This document shows, piece after piece, positions 35,655 to 44,262 of a stretch of 64,000 bases of DNA. The notes beneath the pieces were generated by a model that had not been told where the DNA came from, searched no databases, and saw only the letters and a list, made by a program, of their open reading frames with translations. The stretch comes from Paraburkholderia caribensis. Its GTDB lineage: Bacteria > Pseudomonadota > Gammaproteobacteria > Burkholderiales > Burkholderiaceae. The stretch's first letter is position 1. The number at the start of each line of letters is the position of its first letter. The stretch covers positions 558,001 to 622,000 of the forward strand of contig NZ_CP026102.1 in the NCBI RefSeq assembly GCF_002902945.1. Direction: 5' to 3'. Both the position numbers and the translations under genes were made by a program.

Positions 35655-36911
35655 TCAAACGCACTCGGTCTGAACCTCGCTGGATGCCATGGGCGCGGCG
35701 GCCTGTACGGCGTTGTTGCGCGTGCGGAAACTCGCCAGCGTGACGAGGCCGAGAATCGCGAGCACGCTGCCGAACCAGAAATCGACGGGAATGCCGGCGT
35801 GGTCGACGATCGTGCCGCCCACCGACGAACCCACCGCAATCGCGACCTGAATGATGCCGACGAACAGCGCTGAACCCGCTTCGGGCAAATCGGGCGCGGC
35901 TTCCTGCATCCACACGCTCACGCACAGGGGAATGGCGCCGAACGCGATGCCCCACGCAAGCACGATGCCCGTAACGACGGGCGCCATGTCGCTGAGCAGC
36001 GGCAGGGTGAGCAGCGCGAACATCAGCAGCACGGTCACCGTGGCGAGCGAGCCCTTGAGCCTGCGCGCGACGAACGTCGATACCGCGAAGTTCGAAAAGA
36101 AGCCGATGATGCCGAAGCCGAGCAGCACGGCCGTAATCGTCGACGTGCTGAAATGCGCGTTCTGCAAGAACGGCGCGATATACGTGTACGACGAGAAATG
36201 CGCGCCGAAAATCAGCGCGACCATCAACAGGCTCTTGCGCGGGAACGGACGGCGCACGAGCGTCACGAGATCGGCGAAGCGCAGAGCCGCTTTGGACGGC
36301 AGCGACGGCAGCAGCGCAATCTGCGAGATGAGCGCGACGCCTACGAGCACGGCCGTCGCGATGAACGACATGCGCCACGAAGCGAGACTCGCGATGAACG
36401 TCCCGAGCGGCACGCCGATCACCGTCGCGCAGGTGACGCCGGCGAGAATCGTCGCCGTCGCGCGGGCCGCCTCATGCGATTTCACGAGGCGCCCGGCGGC
36501 AGCGAGCGCGAGCGTCCAGAAGCCGCCGAGTGCGGCGCCGAGCAGTGCGCGGCCGACGAGCATCATCGGGAAGTTCGGTGCGAATGCCGACAGTAAATTC
36601 GACGCGAGCAGCATCACGGTCAGCAGAATCAGAATCAGCCGGCGGTTCACGCGTCCGGCGGCGAGCATCAGGCCGGGCGCGGAGATGGCGGCCATGATGC
36701 CGGGAATCGTCACCATGAGGCCGGCTGTGCCCGGCAATACGTCGAAGGTTTGCGCGACTTGCGGCAGCAGACCGACGGGCAGAAACTCCGTCGTCACGAA
36801 GGCGAACGCGCCAATCGTCACCGACGCTACCGCGAGCCATGCTCGCAACGGCGAAGACGTCGCGTCGGCGACGTCCAGCGTGTTGCTCGAAGCGTTGTTT
36901 TCGAAGTTCAT
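35655..36911 (-). CDS. MFS exporter, DHA1-like (AraJ/sugar efflux type)
   Basis: 418 residues from the ATG at 36911. Twelve membrane segments. TTEFLPVGLLPQVAQTF in helix 1, the loop GRVNRRLILILLT, and LVGRALLGAALGGFWTLALA match the arabinose/purine efflux branch of MFS drug:H+ antiporters. It likely exports sugars, nucleosides or drugs. It ends 34 bases after the convergent HxlR gene and has no partner gene. Confidence 0.82.
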   Translation of the reverse strand: MNFENNASSNTLDVADATSSPLRAWLAVASVTIGAFAFVTTEFLPVGLLPQVAQTFDVLPGTAGLMVTIPGIMAAISAPGLMLAAGRVNRRLILILLTVMLLASNLLSAFAPNFPMMLVGRALLGAALGGFWTLALAAAGRLVKSHEAARATATILAGVTCATVIGVPLGTFIASLASWRMSFIATAVLVGVALISQIALLPSLPSKAALRFADLVTLVRRPFPRKSLLMVALIFGAHFSSYTYIAPFLQNAHFSTSTITAVLLGFGIIGFFSNFAVSTFVARRLKGSLATVTVLLMFALLTLPLLSDMAPVVTGIVLAWGIAFGAIPLCVSVWMQEAAPDLPEAGSALFVGIIQVAIAVGSSVGGTIVDHAGIPVDFWFGSVLAILGLVTLASFRTRNNAVQAAAPMASSEVQTECV

Positions 36912-37317
36912 GTCTTTTCGCTGATAGATGAATGGAAGCGCGACGTACGGCTTCGCACGCTGCACCATTCAGGTGAGCGGGCGACCACACGCGTTGTCGC
37001 TATTTGCGCGCACCATATCACCGCTTTTGAAAACAGGCAGACGGATTGCAAATCCCGCGTGGAGCGCGTGGTTTCAGGCGTCTACACGCCTTGTCCCGGT
37101 GCATGTGCGAGATTGTGCCCTTGCAGAATTAGCGCATTCTTAGCGCGGCGGTCGTGATGCCCGCGATGAACTGCGCAGCCGTCACGGGACTCGACCTGAG
37201 CGGCGTGACGGACGACACGGTCACGATCACATCCGCCGTCGTGCGGCGATGGCCGCGCGCCGTCGTTTCATGACGGGCGGCGCGCGGCCATGAGGCTTCC
37301 GGTGGTCTCAGATGGCT
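36912..37317. other. Intergenic region with terminator hairpin
   Basis: 406 bases between the MFS exporter start and the end of the methyltransferase gene, both reverse. The left part (to about 37140) is A+T-richer and probably holds the exporter promoter. The right part holds the hairpin at 37249-37291. No gene was supported. Confidence 0.5.
37249..37291 (-). terminator. Hairpin after the methyltransferase gene
   Basis: ATGGCCGCGCGCC at the left pairs with GGCGCGCGGCCAT at the right, extended by GTC/GAC with one bulged region. It lies 27 bases past the stop of the reverse methyltransferase gene. No uridine run follows, so its strength is uncertain. Confidence 0.5.
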
Positions 37318-38175
37318 TCAGGTAGTCGCAACGAGAAACGCTTCACCCGTCGACGGCCTCAGTCCATCGGACCGGCCCGCAAAGTAGCGCTCGACGAGAT
37401 CGGCCGTCGACACATGCTTGACGCCCTTGAAACCCGCTTCACGCGCGAGCGTCAGCATCTCGACGGGCTTGAAGAAACTGACGAACGGCGTGCCCGCAGC
37501 CCGCGCGCGTTCGTAGACGAACTGATGCTGCGCGCGCTCGGCGGGATCGATGAGATCGAGCGGCAGCAGGAAGGTCATGGCCAGCGTCGAGCCTGGCGCG
37601 AGTTTCGCGATCTGGCGCAGCGTCGCCAGATTCGCCTCGCGCGTCAGGTACATCGAGACACCCGTCGATGCGATCACGGCGGGCGCGTCCGCATCGAAAC
37701 CCGCGTCGGCGATCTGTTCCCACCAGGACTGACCGGCTTCGAAGTCGACGGGCACGAGCCGCAGCCAGTCGGGAACGCCGTAATCGAGTTCGAGCAGGCG
37801 TTCGCGCTTCCATGCCGTTGCACCCGGCCGGTCGACTTCGAAGATGCGCAAGCGCGACGCGACGTGAGGCTTGCGCTGCGCGAACGTATCGAGACCCGCA
37901 CCGAGGATCACGTACTGACCGACGCCCCGATCCGCCTGTTCCGTCACCAGGTCTTCGATAAAGCGCGCGCGGCCCACGATCGACGCGCGATACCCGCGCG
38001 TTCCTTGCGCGTCCATGTCGGGACGTTCGCGCCAGCCCGCGTCGGGCGCGGCGAGCCGCAGGCCGGCTTCGTCGTCGAGCACATGCGGCGGCGCGTCGAT
38101 CTGAACATGCATCGCGCGCCATAGCGCGACGCGTACTGCGGTGCTGTCCGCTGCGACAGTCTGTTTTTGTTCCAT
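37318..38175 (-). CDS. SAM-dependent methyltransferase, leucine carboxyl methyltransferase-like
   Basis: 285 residues from the ATG at 38175, with GAGGGGG upstream. ARFIEDLVTEQADRG precedes the SAM-binding QYVILGAGLDTFAQRKP (about residues 86-102) and the acidic FEVDRPG; VASTGVSMYLTREA is the family's active-site region. This is the TIGR00027/LCMT-like group found widely in actinobacteria and burkholderias, often of unknown substrate (polyketide or small acid O-methylation in known cases). It stands alone with its own hairpin terminator. Confidence 0.84.
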   Translation of the reverse strand: MEQKQTVAADSTAVRVALWRAMHVQIDAPPHVLDDEAGLRLAAPDAGWRERPDMDAQGTRGYRASIVGRARFIEDLVTEQADRGVGQYVILGAGLDTFAQRKPHVASRLRIFEVDRPGATAWKRERLLELDYGVPDWLRLVPVDFEAGQSWWEQIADAGFDADAPAVIASTGVSMYLTREANLATLRQIAKLAPGSTLAMTFLLPLDLIDPAERAQHQFVYERARAAGTPFVSFFKPVEMLTLAREAGFKGVKHVSTADLVERYFAGRSDGLRPSTGEAFLVATT

Positions 38176-38481
38176 GATGTCCCCCTCGGAAATCGAACAC
38201 CAACGGCCAGAATCTAAACCGTTGGCGCAGATGCCTGTCAACACTTGCGCGATGCAGCCGGATGCTTATCGCATAGGCGGCACGTGACAGCAGGCATGAA
38301 TCGTAAGCACTCCCGGCGTTTTGCGCGCCAGCACCGTGTCGTTGCAAGCGGGATGCCAGGCCGTGCAGACGCGGGCAGGGCGCGGCGCTATACTGTGGAC
38401 CCATTTACACACTATAAGTAGCCGGCGTGGCGATGCGTCGAGACGCGCGACAGCATCCACCTGCGGCAACGACATAAGAAA
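38176..38481. promoter_or_regulatory. Divergent promoter region of methyltransferase and ABC efflux operon
   Basis: 306 bases between divergent genes. A possible -10 for the efflux operon is TATACT near 38389 or TATAAG near 38414; no strong -35 partner was recognised. No gene or regulator site was clear. Confidence 0.4.
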
Positions 38482-39690
38482 TTGGCAGATCACGATCTGA
38501 AGCGGCTGAAAATCGACCGGCCCGCCGTCGCCACGGGCGGCCGCCGGCGCAACTGGATCGGCTACGGGGTCATCGCGCTGATCCTCGTCGTCGCGCTCGT
38601 CGCTGGGCTCCGGCTGGCGGGGCCGCAGACCGTCGAGACCACCACCGTGGTGTCGGCTTATCCGTCGCAAACCTACACGCTGCTCAATGCAACGGGCTAT
38701 GTCGTGCCGCAGCGCAAGGCGGCTGTATCGTCGAAGGCGCAGGGGCGCCTCGAATGGCTCGGCGTGCTGGAAGGCACGCGCGTCAAGAAAGACGAGATCA
38801 TCGCGCGGATCGAGAGCAACGACGTCGAGGCGTCGCTTGCGCAGGCGAAGGCGCAGATCAAGGTCGCGCAGGCAAACCTCGCGTTGCAGCAGGCCGAACT
38901 GAAGAACGCCGAAATCAATCTGCGCCGCTCGAAAATTCTGGCGCCGAACGGCGCGATTTCCGCCACCCAATACGACGCCGATCTCGCGCGCTACGACAAG
39001 GCCGTGGCATCGATCGACAATAGCCGCGCCGCGATCGTGGCCGCGCAGGCGAACGCGCAGGCCGCGCAGGTCGCCGTCGATCAGACCGTGATCCGCTCGC
39101 CGTTCGACGGCGTGGTGATCGAAAAGCACGCGAACGTCGGCGACAACATCACGCCGTTTTCGCAGGCGTCGGACAGCAAGGGCGCCGTCGTGACGATCGC
39201 GGATATGGACACGCTCGAAGTCGAAGCCGACGTCGCCGAATCGAATATCGGCAGGATCGCCGTGAACGCGCCCTGCGAGATCCAGCTCGACGCGCTGCCG
39301 GACATGCGCCTCGCGGGCAGCGTGTCGCGCATCGTGCCGACCGTCGACCGTTCGAAAGCGACGGTGCTCGTGAAGGTGCGCTTCGTCGATCGCGACGCGC
39401 GCGTGCTGCCCGACATGAGCGCGAAGATCGCGTTTCTGTCGAAGCCGGTGCCGCCCGAAGACCGCAAGCCGGTGGTCGCGGCGCAGCCGGCCGCCTTCGT
39501 GGAGCGCGACGGCCGCAAGGTGGCGTTCGTGGTCAAGGACGACAGCGTGCGCGAAGTGCCCGTCACGACGGGCGCGACGCTCGGCGAACTGGTCGAAGTG
39601 AGCGGCGTGCGACCCGGCGACATACTGGTGCGCGCGCCGAACGAGCACATCAAGGACGGCGCCAAAGTCACCGTGGCGAAGAAACAGTGA
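38482..39690 (+). CDS. HlyD/MacA-type periplasmic adaptor of an ABC efflux system
   Basis: 402 residues from TTG 38482 with a weak ribosome site. An N-terminal membrane anchor (YGVIALILVVALVAGL) precedes a biotinyl-lipoyl half (GYVVPQRKAAVSSKAQGRLE), a coiled-coil hairpin rich in Ala/Gln (about 110-190), the second lipoyl half (TVIRSPFDGVVIEKHANVG) and a beta-barrel domain. It would bridge the inner-membrane ABC transporter to an outer-membrane channel, which is not encoded here. Its stop overlaps the next start (GTGA), so it is coupled to the ATPase. Confidence 0.88.
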   Translation: MADHDLKRLKIDRPAVATGGRRRNWIGYGVIALILVVALVAGLRLAGPQTVETTTVVSAYPSQTYTLLNATGYVVPQRKAAVSSKAQGRLEWLGVLEGTRVKKDEIIARIESNDVEASLAQAKAQIKVAQANLALQQAELKNAEINLRRSKILAPNGAISATQYDADLARYDKAVASIDNSRAAIVAAQANAQAAQVAVDQTVIRSPFDGVVIEKHANVGDNITPFSQASDSKGAVVTIADMDTLEVEADVAESNIGRIAVNAPCEIQLDALPDMRLAGSVSRIVPTVDRSKATVLVKVRFVDRDARVLPDMSAKIAFLSKPVPPEDRKPVVAAQPAAFVERDGRKVAFVVKDDSVREVPVTTGATLGELVEVSGVRPGDILVRAPNEHIKDGAKVTVAKKQ

Positions 39691-40394
39691 GCGAGCCGAT
39701 CAACGCAACGCCGCCGCTCGTCGATATCCGGCATCTGGTCAAATCGTACCGGCGCGGCGTGCAGACCGTGCCCGTGCTATCCGATATCACGCTGGCCATC
39801 GGCGAGGGCGACTTCATCGCGCTGATGGGGCCGTCGGGCTCGGGCAAGAGCACGCTGCTCAATCTGATTGCGGGCATCGACAGGCCGGACGGCGGCGAGT
39901 TGCGGGTCGGCGGGCTGGACATCACGCGGCTCAATGAATCGGCGCTGGCGCAATGGCGCGCCGCGCACGTCGGCTTCATCTTCCAGTTCTACAACCTGAT
40001 GCCCGTGCTGACGGCGTTCGAGAATATCGAACTGCCGCTGATGCTCACCCGCCTGACGCGCAAGGAGCGCCGCGAGCGCGTCGCGCTCGTGCTCGACATG
40101 GTGAATCTCGGCAATCGCGCGCATCATTACCCGTCGGAGCTGTCGGGTGGACAACAGCAGCGCGTCGCGATTGCGCGCGCGCTGATCACGGACCCGACGC
40201 TGATCGTCGCCGACGAACCGACGGGCGACCTGGACCGCGCATCCGCCGAAGAAGTGCTCACGATGCTGCAGCGCCTGAACCGCGAACTGGGCAAGACGAT
40301 CATCATGGTCACGCATGACGCGCACGCGGCCGGCGCGGCACGAGCGCTCGTGCATCTGGAGAAAGGGGAGCTGATCGATGGCACGGCTCGCTGA
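39687..40394 (+). CDS. ABC transporter ATPase (MacB/LolD type)
   Basis: 235 residues from GTG 39687, overlapping the adaptor stop by four bases. Walker A is GPSGSGKST (about residue 48), the Q-loop FIFQFYNLMPVLTAFENIEL, the signature LSGGQQQRVAIARAL, Walker B LIVADEPTGDLD, and the switch His in VTHDAHAA. FYNLMPVLTAFENI is the sub-class mark of LolD/MacB/FtsE ATPases that drive mechanotransmission rather than transport through the membrane. It powers the two permeases encoded next. Confidence 0.93.
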   Translation: MSEPINATPPLVDIRHLVKSYRRGVQTVPVLSDITLAIGEGDFIALMGPSGSGKSTLLNLIAGIDRPDGGELRVGGLDITRLNESALAQWRAAHVGFIFQFYNLMPVLTAFENIELPLMLTRLTRKERRERVALVLDMVNLGNRAHHYPSELSGGQQQRVAIARALITDPTLIVADEPTGDLDRASAEEVLTMLQRLNRELGKTIIMVTHDAHAAGAARALVHLEKGELIDGTAR

Positions 40395-40427
40395 AGCGCG
40401 CGCGGCAGTATCGGGAGTCGCGGCGCC

Positions 40428-41582
40428 ATGTTCCTGCTGAAGCTGATCACGCGCAACGCGCTGCGGCACAAGCTGCGCACGACGCTGACCGTGCTTGGCC
40501 TGATGATCGCCGTGCTGGCGTTCGGGCTGCTGCATACCGTGATCGACGCGTGGTATGCGGGCGCGGCGGCCGCGTCGAACGCGCGGCTCGTGACGCGCAA
40601 CTCGATCTCGCTCACGTTCCCGTTGCCGCTCAGCTACGAGAACCGGATTCGCGGCGTGGAGGGCGTGACGCTGGTCGCGCGCTCGAACTGGTTCGGCGGC
40701 GTTTATCGCGAGCCGAAGAATTTCTTCGCGCAGTTCGCCGTGTCGGACAACTATCTCGACCTTTACCCTGAATTCATTTTGCCCGCGCAGCAGCGCTCGG
40801 ATTACGAGCGCGACCGCAAGGGGTGCCTGATCGGGCGGCAGCTTGCCACTGCGTACGGCTTCAAGGTCGGCGACGTGATCCCGATCAAGGGGACGATCTA
40901 TCCGGGCACGTGGGAATTCGTCGTGCGTGGCATTCTGGACGGCCGCGACGAATCGACGATCACGCGCCAGATGATCTTTCATTGGGACTATCTGAACGAA
41001 TCGGTGCGCAAGACGCCGGGGCGGCGCGCGGACCAGGTCGGCGTGTACGTGCTCGGCATCGACAATCCGGACGATGCCGCCGCGATTTCCCGCAACGTCG
41101 ACAACGTGTTCAAGAACTCGCTCGCCGAAACGCTGACGGAAACGGAGCAGGCGTTTCAGCTCGGTTTCGTTGCGATGTCGAATCAGATCATCGCGGCGAT
41201 CCGGCTCGTGTCGTACGTGGTGATCGTGATCATCATGGCAGTGATGGCGAACGCGATGGCGATGAGCGCGCGCGAGCGCACCACTGAATACGCGACGCTC
41301 AAGGCGCTCGGCTTCGGGCCGGGCTTTCTTGCGCTGCTGATGTTCGGCGAGTCGCTGACCATCTGTGCGGTTGGCGCGGGTCTCGGCATGCTCGCAACGC
41401 CGCCCGCCGCGAGTTTCTTCAAGCAGGCGACGGGCGGCGTGTTCCCGGTGTTCAGCGTGTCGCGCGAAACGATGCTGCAGCAGGCCGCGTGCGCGCTCGT
41501 CATCGGGCTGGCTGCCGCCATCATTCCGGCGCTGCAGGCGGCGCGCGTGCGGATCGTCGAAGGCCTGCGGGCGATCGGCTGA
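40428..41582 (+). CDS. ABC permease, FtsX/MacB type (first of two)
   Basis: 384 residues. One N-terminal membrane helix (TVLGLMIAVLAFGLLHTVI), a periplasmic domain of about 200 residues, then three C-terminal helices with ERTTEYATLKALGFGPGF between them, the four-helix type VII ABC topology. In MacB the ATPase is fused; here it is separate. The second permease differs in sequence, so the pair likely forms a heterodimer. Substrate may be a lipophilic compound, peptide or lipoprotein. Confidence 0.88.
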   Translation: MFLLKLITRNALRHKLRTTLTVLGLMIAVLAFGLLHTVIDAWYAGAAAASNARLVTRNSISLTFPLPLSYENRIRGVEGVTLVARSNWFGGVYREPKNFFAQFAVSDNYLDLYPEFILPAQQRSDYERDRKGCLIGRQLATAYGFKVGDVIPIKGTIYPGTWEFVVRGILDGRDESTITRQMIFHWDYLNESVRKTPGRRADQVGVYVLGIDNPDDAAAISRNVDNVFKNSLAETLTETEQAFQLGFVAMSNQIIAAIRLVSYVVIVIIMAVMANAMAMSARERTTEYATLKALGFGPGFLALLMFGESLTICAVGAGLGMLATPPAASFFKQATGGVFPVFSVSRETMLQQAACALVIGLAAAIIPALQAARVRIVEGLRAIG

Positions 41583-41608
41583 GTTTCAACGCTAAAGGCA
41601 AGCACAAC

Positions 41609-42775
41609 GTGGCCATCCCGCTTTCGTATATCGCCCGCAACCTGTGGACGCGCCGTCTGACCACGGCGCTGACGGCGGGCGGCCTCGCGCTCGTGGTGTT
41701 CGTGTTCGCGACGGTGCTGATGCTCGATGCGGGACTCAAGAAGACGCTGGTATCGACGGGCGAAGCGGACAACGTGATCGTGATCCGCAAGGGCGCGGAA
41801 ACGGAGGTGCAGAGCGCGATCGACCGCGGCCAGGCCAACGTGATCGAGATGCATCCCGCCGTGGCGATGGGCGGCGACGGCATGCGCATGGCGTCGAAGG
41901 AATCCGTCGTGCTGATTTCGCTGCTGAAGCTCGGCACGGGCAAGCCGTCGAACGTGGTGATTCGCGGCGTATCGCCGGCGGGCATGAGCTTGCGGCCGCA
42001 GGTGAAGCTCGTGTCGGGGCGCATGTTTGCGCCGGGCTCGTCGGAGATCATTGTGGGCAGCAGCATCGCGAAGGGCTTCAGCGGCACGCAACTCGGCGAG
42101 CATCTGCGTTTCGCGCAGCGCGACTGGACGGTGGTCGGTACGTTCGATGCCGGCGGCAGCGGCTTCGATTCCGAGATCTGGGGCGACGTCGACCAGTTGA
42201 TGCAGTCGTTCCGGCGCACCAGTTATTCGTCGATGGTGGTGCGGCTCGCGGAGTCCGATCAGTTCGAGCGCTTCAGGGCTGACATCGATGTCGATCCGCG
42301 TCTCGCGGAGGAAGCGAAGCGCGAGCAGACGTTTTATAGCGACCAGTCGAAGGCGCTGTCGACCTTTCTCAACATTCTTGGCTTTACGTTGTCGATGATC
42401 TTTTCAATTGCCGCGATGATCGGCGCGATGATCACGATGTACGCGTCGGTGGCCAATCGGGTCGCTGAGATTGGCACGTTGCGCGCGCTCGGCTTTCAGC
42501 GGGCGAACGTGCTGGCTGCGTTTCTGATCGAGGCGGTGCTGCTGGGGCTCGTGGGCGGCCTGGCGGGACTGGGATGCGCCGCCTTCATGCAGTTCGCGTC
42601 GTTTTCCACGACGAACTTTCAGACCTTTGCGGACCTGTCGTTCCGGTTCATTCTCACGCCGGCGATCGTCTTGAAGACGCTGGCGTTTTCGATGACGATG
42701 GGGCTCGTCGGCGGCTTTTTGCCTGCGATGCGGGCGGCGCGCATGAATATCGTCGATGCGTTGCGTGCGCGGTGA
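41609..42775 (+). CDS. ABC permease, FtsX/MacB type (second of two)
   Basis: 388 residues from GTG 41609; a longer frame overlapping the first permease was rejected. It has the same layout: N-terminal helix (ALTAGGLALVVFVFATVLML), periplasmic domain, and three C-terminal helices with ANRVAEIGTLRALGFQRANV. It closes the four-gene operon adaptor-ATPase-permease-permease. No outer-membrane channel or regulator gene adjoins. Confidence 0.88.
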   Translation: MAIPLSYIARNLWTRRLTTALTAGGLALVVFVFATVLMLDAGLKKTLVSTGEADNVIVIRKGAETEVQSAIDRGQANVIEMHPAVAMGGDGMRMASKESVVLISLLKLGTGKPSNVVIRGVSPAGMSLRPQVKLVSGRMFAPGSSEIIVGSSIAKGFSGTQLGEHLRFAQRDWTVVGTFDAGGSGFDSEIWGDVDQLMQSFRRTSYSSMVVRLAESDQFERFRADIDVDPRLAEEAKREQTFYSDQSKALSTFLNILGFTLSMIFSIAAMIGAMITMYASVANRVAEIGTLRALGFQRANVLAAFLIEAVLLGLVGGLAGLGCAAFMQFASFSTTNFQTFADLSFRFILTPAIVLKTLAFSMTMGLVGGFLPAMRAARMNIVDALRAR

Positions 42776-42809
42776 AATGGCTGCGTGCCGCCGGCGGGCT
42801 TGGGTTTGT

Positions 42810-43247
42810 TCAAGTTGGCTTGTGGGTTTGCTGTTCGATCTCGGCGCGTAGGCGGTCTTCCTGCGCGCGTAGTTCGGGGGTGAACTCGTCGCCGAAGTCT
42901 TCGGCCGAGAAGACCTGACGAATCTCGATTTCCGAATCGCCTTCCATTGGATTTGGGCAGCGCCGGACCCATTCAACAGCTTCTTCCATCGATTTCACCT
43001 GCCAGAGCCAGAAGCCGGCGATCAGCTCCTTTGTTTCTGCGAACGGGCCGTCGATTACGGTTCGGTTTGCACCTGAGAAGCGGACGCGCTTGCCGCGGGA
43101 GCTTGGATGCAGGCCTTCGCCTGCCTGCATGATGCCCGCTTTTACGAGTTCTTCGTTGTATTGGCCCATTGCGGTTAGTAGCTCGGTGGTGGGCATTTTT
43201 GCGGCTTCGGAGTCGCTCGTTGCTTTGACGATTACCATGACGCGCAT
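42810..43247 (-). CDS. YCII-family (DGPF-domain) protein
   Basis: 145 residues. MRVMVIVKATSDSEAAKMP at the start, TVIDGPFAETKELIAGFWL (about residues 63-81) with the DGPF motif, and VKSMEEAVEWVRRCPNP are the marks of the family, small ferredoxin-like alpha/beta proteins of uncertain enzymatic role, often encoded next to ECF sigma factors. No sigma factor is adjacent here. The gene's start faces the T-rich left flank of the second palindromic element. Confidence 0.86.
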   Translation of the reverse strand: MRVMVIVKATSDSEAAKMPTTELLTAMGQYNEELVKAGIMQAGEGLHPSSRGKRVRFSGANRTVIDGPFAETKELIAGFWLWQVKSMEEAVEWVRRCPNPMEGDSEIEIRQVFSAEDFGDEFTPELRAQEDRLRAEIEQQTHKPT

Positions 43248-43375
43248 GTTTTTTCTCCTGTCTGATTGGGGTGGGACCGCGGAATGGCGGGTTTCATTTT
43301 TGACGACGGGTGAGGGTGGGGGGAATCGACATTCTGGTTTGGTTTTTTTGTTTTTGTCTTTTTGTTTTTTTGCTT
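43248..43375. other. G+T-rich flank between the YCII gene and the palindromic element
   Basis: The forward strand here is strikingly G+T-rich, ending in runs such as GGTTTTTTTGTTTTTGTC. It must contain the YCII promoter on the reverse strand, but no recognisable promoter was found. It mirrors the C+A-rich flank on the other side of the element. Confidence 0.5.
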
Positions 43376-44226
43376 TTGCGCTGGCGTCCGTGTTTTGCCT
43401 TCGTGGGTCGTGCTTCGCCGGTCGGTGTTTTCAGCCTTTGCGCTGGCATCCGCGAATTGTTAGCTCGCTCCACGCGTCGCCCCTGTGCGGGGCGGCACCT
43501 ACTTTTCTTTGCCGCCGCAAAGAAAAGTAGGCAAAAGAAAGCGGCTCACACCGCCAGCGCTAATTCTTGCCTGAGGGCCCCCAAAGGTTCTTACACTTCA
43601 CACGGCAACCACGTCATTCGTGTTCGTTGCAAGCGCTCTGAAAGAGCGCCTCACCCGCTTCAAGCCCCCACGTCACAGCCCACCGCGCCAGACAGTCCGC
43701 CGCCGCCCAGGTGGCAAACTGTGTGTAGGCCGTAGTGCTTCTCACGCCTCACTCCGGACCGATAGCACACGTGTTCCACCCTGTAAGAGCGCTACCCTAT
43801 ACGACGCGACAACCTACACACAGTTTGCCACCTGGGCGGCACATACCATTCGCTGACGCTTGACCGGGTACGGGTATTTGAAGCGGGTGAGGCGTTCATT
43901 CGAAGCGTTGGCGACGGGCATTGATAAGTACGTTGTCGTGTGGAGCGTAAGACCCTTTGGGGGCCCTCAGGCAAGAACTAGCACTGGCGGTGTGAGCCGC
44001 TTTCTTTTGCCTACTTTTCTTTGCGGCGGCAAAGAAAAGTAGGTGCCGCCCCGCACAGGGGCGACGCCTGGAGCGAGCTAACAATTCGCGGATGCCAGCG
44101 CAAGGCTGTAAACACCGACCGGCGAAGCACGACCCACGAAGGCAAATCGCGGATGCCATCGCAAAGGCCGAAAACACCGACCGGCGAAGCACGACCCACG
44201 AAGGCAAATCGCGGATGCCAGCGCAA
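43376..44226. repeat. Large nested palindromic intergenic element, copy 2
   Basis: Same architecture as the copy at 28302-29094. Outer arms begin TTGCGCTGGCATCCGCGAAT at 43438 and return at about 44102, and pair through the GGGCCCCCAAAGGTT region, so these arms are longer than in copy 1. Hairpins of 15-bp stem and 4-nt loop lie at 43498-43531 and 44010-44043. The core is the identical 28-bp inverted repeat (43702-43729 and 43813-43840) with an 83-nt loop that keeps most of the copy 1 loop. Frames inside it are by-products of the repeat. Confidence 0.88.
44086..44226 (+). repeat. Tandem 61-62 bp units at the right edge of the second element
   Basis: Units starting TCGCGGATGCCA occur at 44086 and 44147, with the beginning of a third at 44209. 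The unit interior contains ACCGACCGGCGAAGCACGAC and CCACGAAGGCAAA in both copies. One inverted copy of the same unit lies in the left flank (about 43376-43450), so the array is part of the palindrome and has been duplicated on one side only. Confidence 0.85.
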
Positions 44227-44262
44227 ACGCCGAAAACCCCAAACGGCGTCGCCAACCAACCC

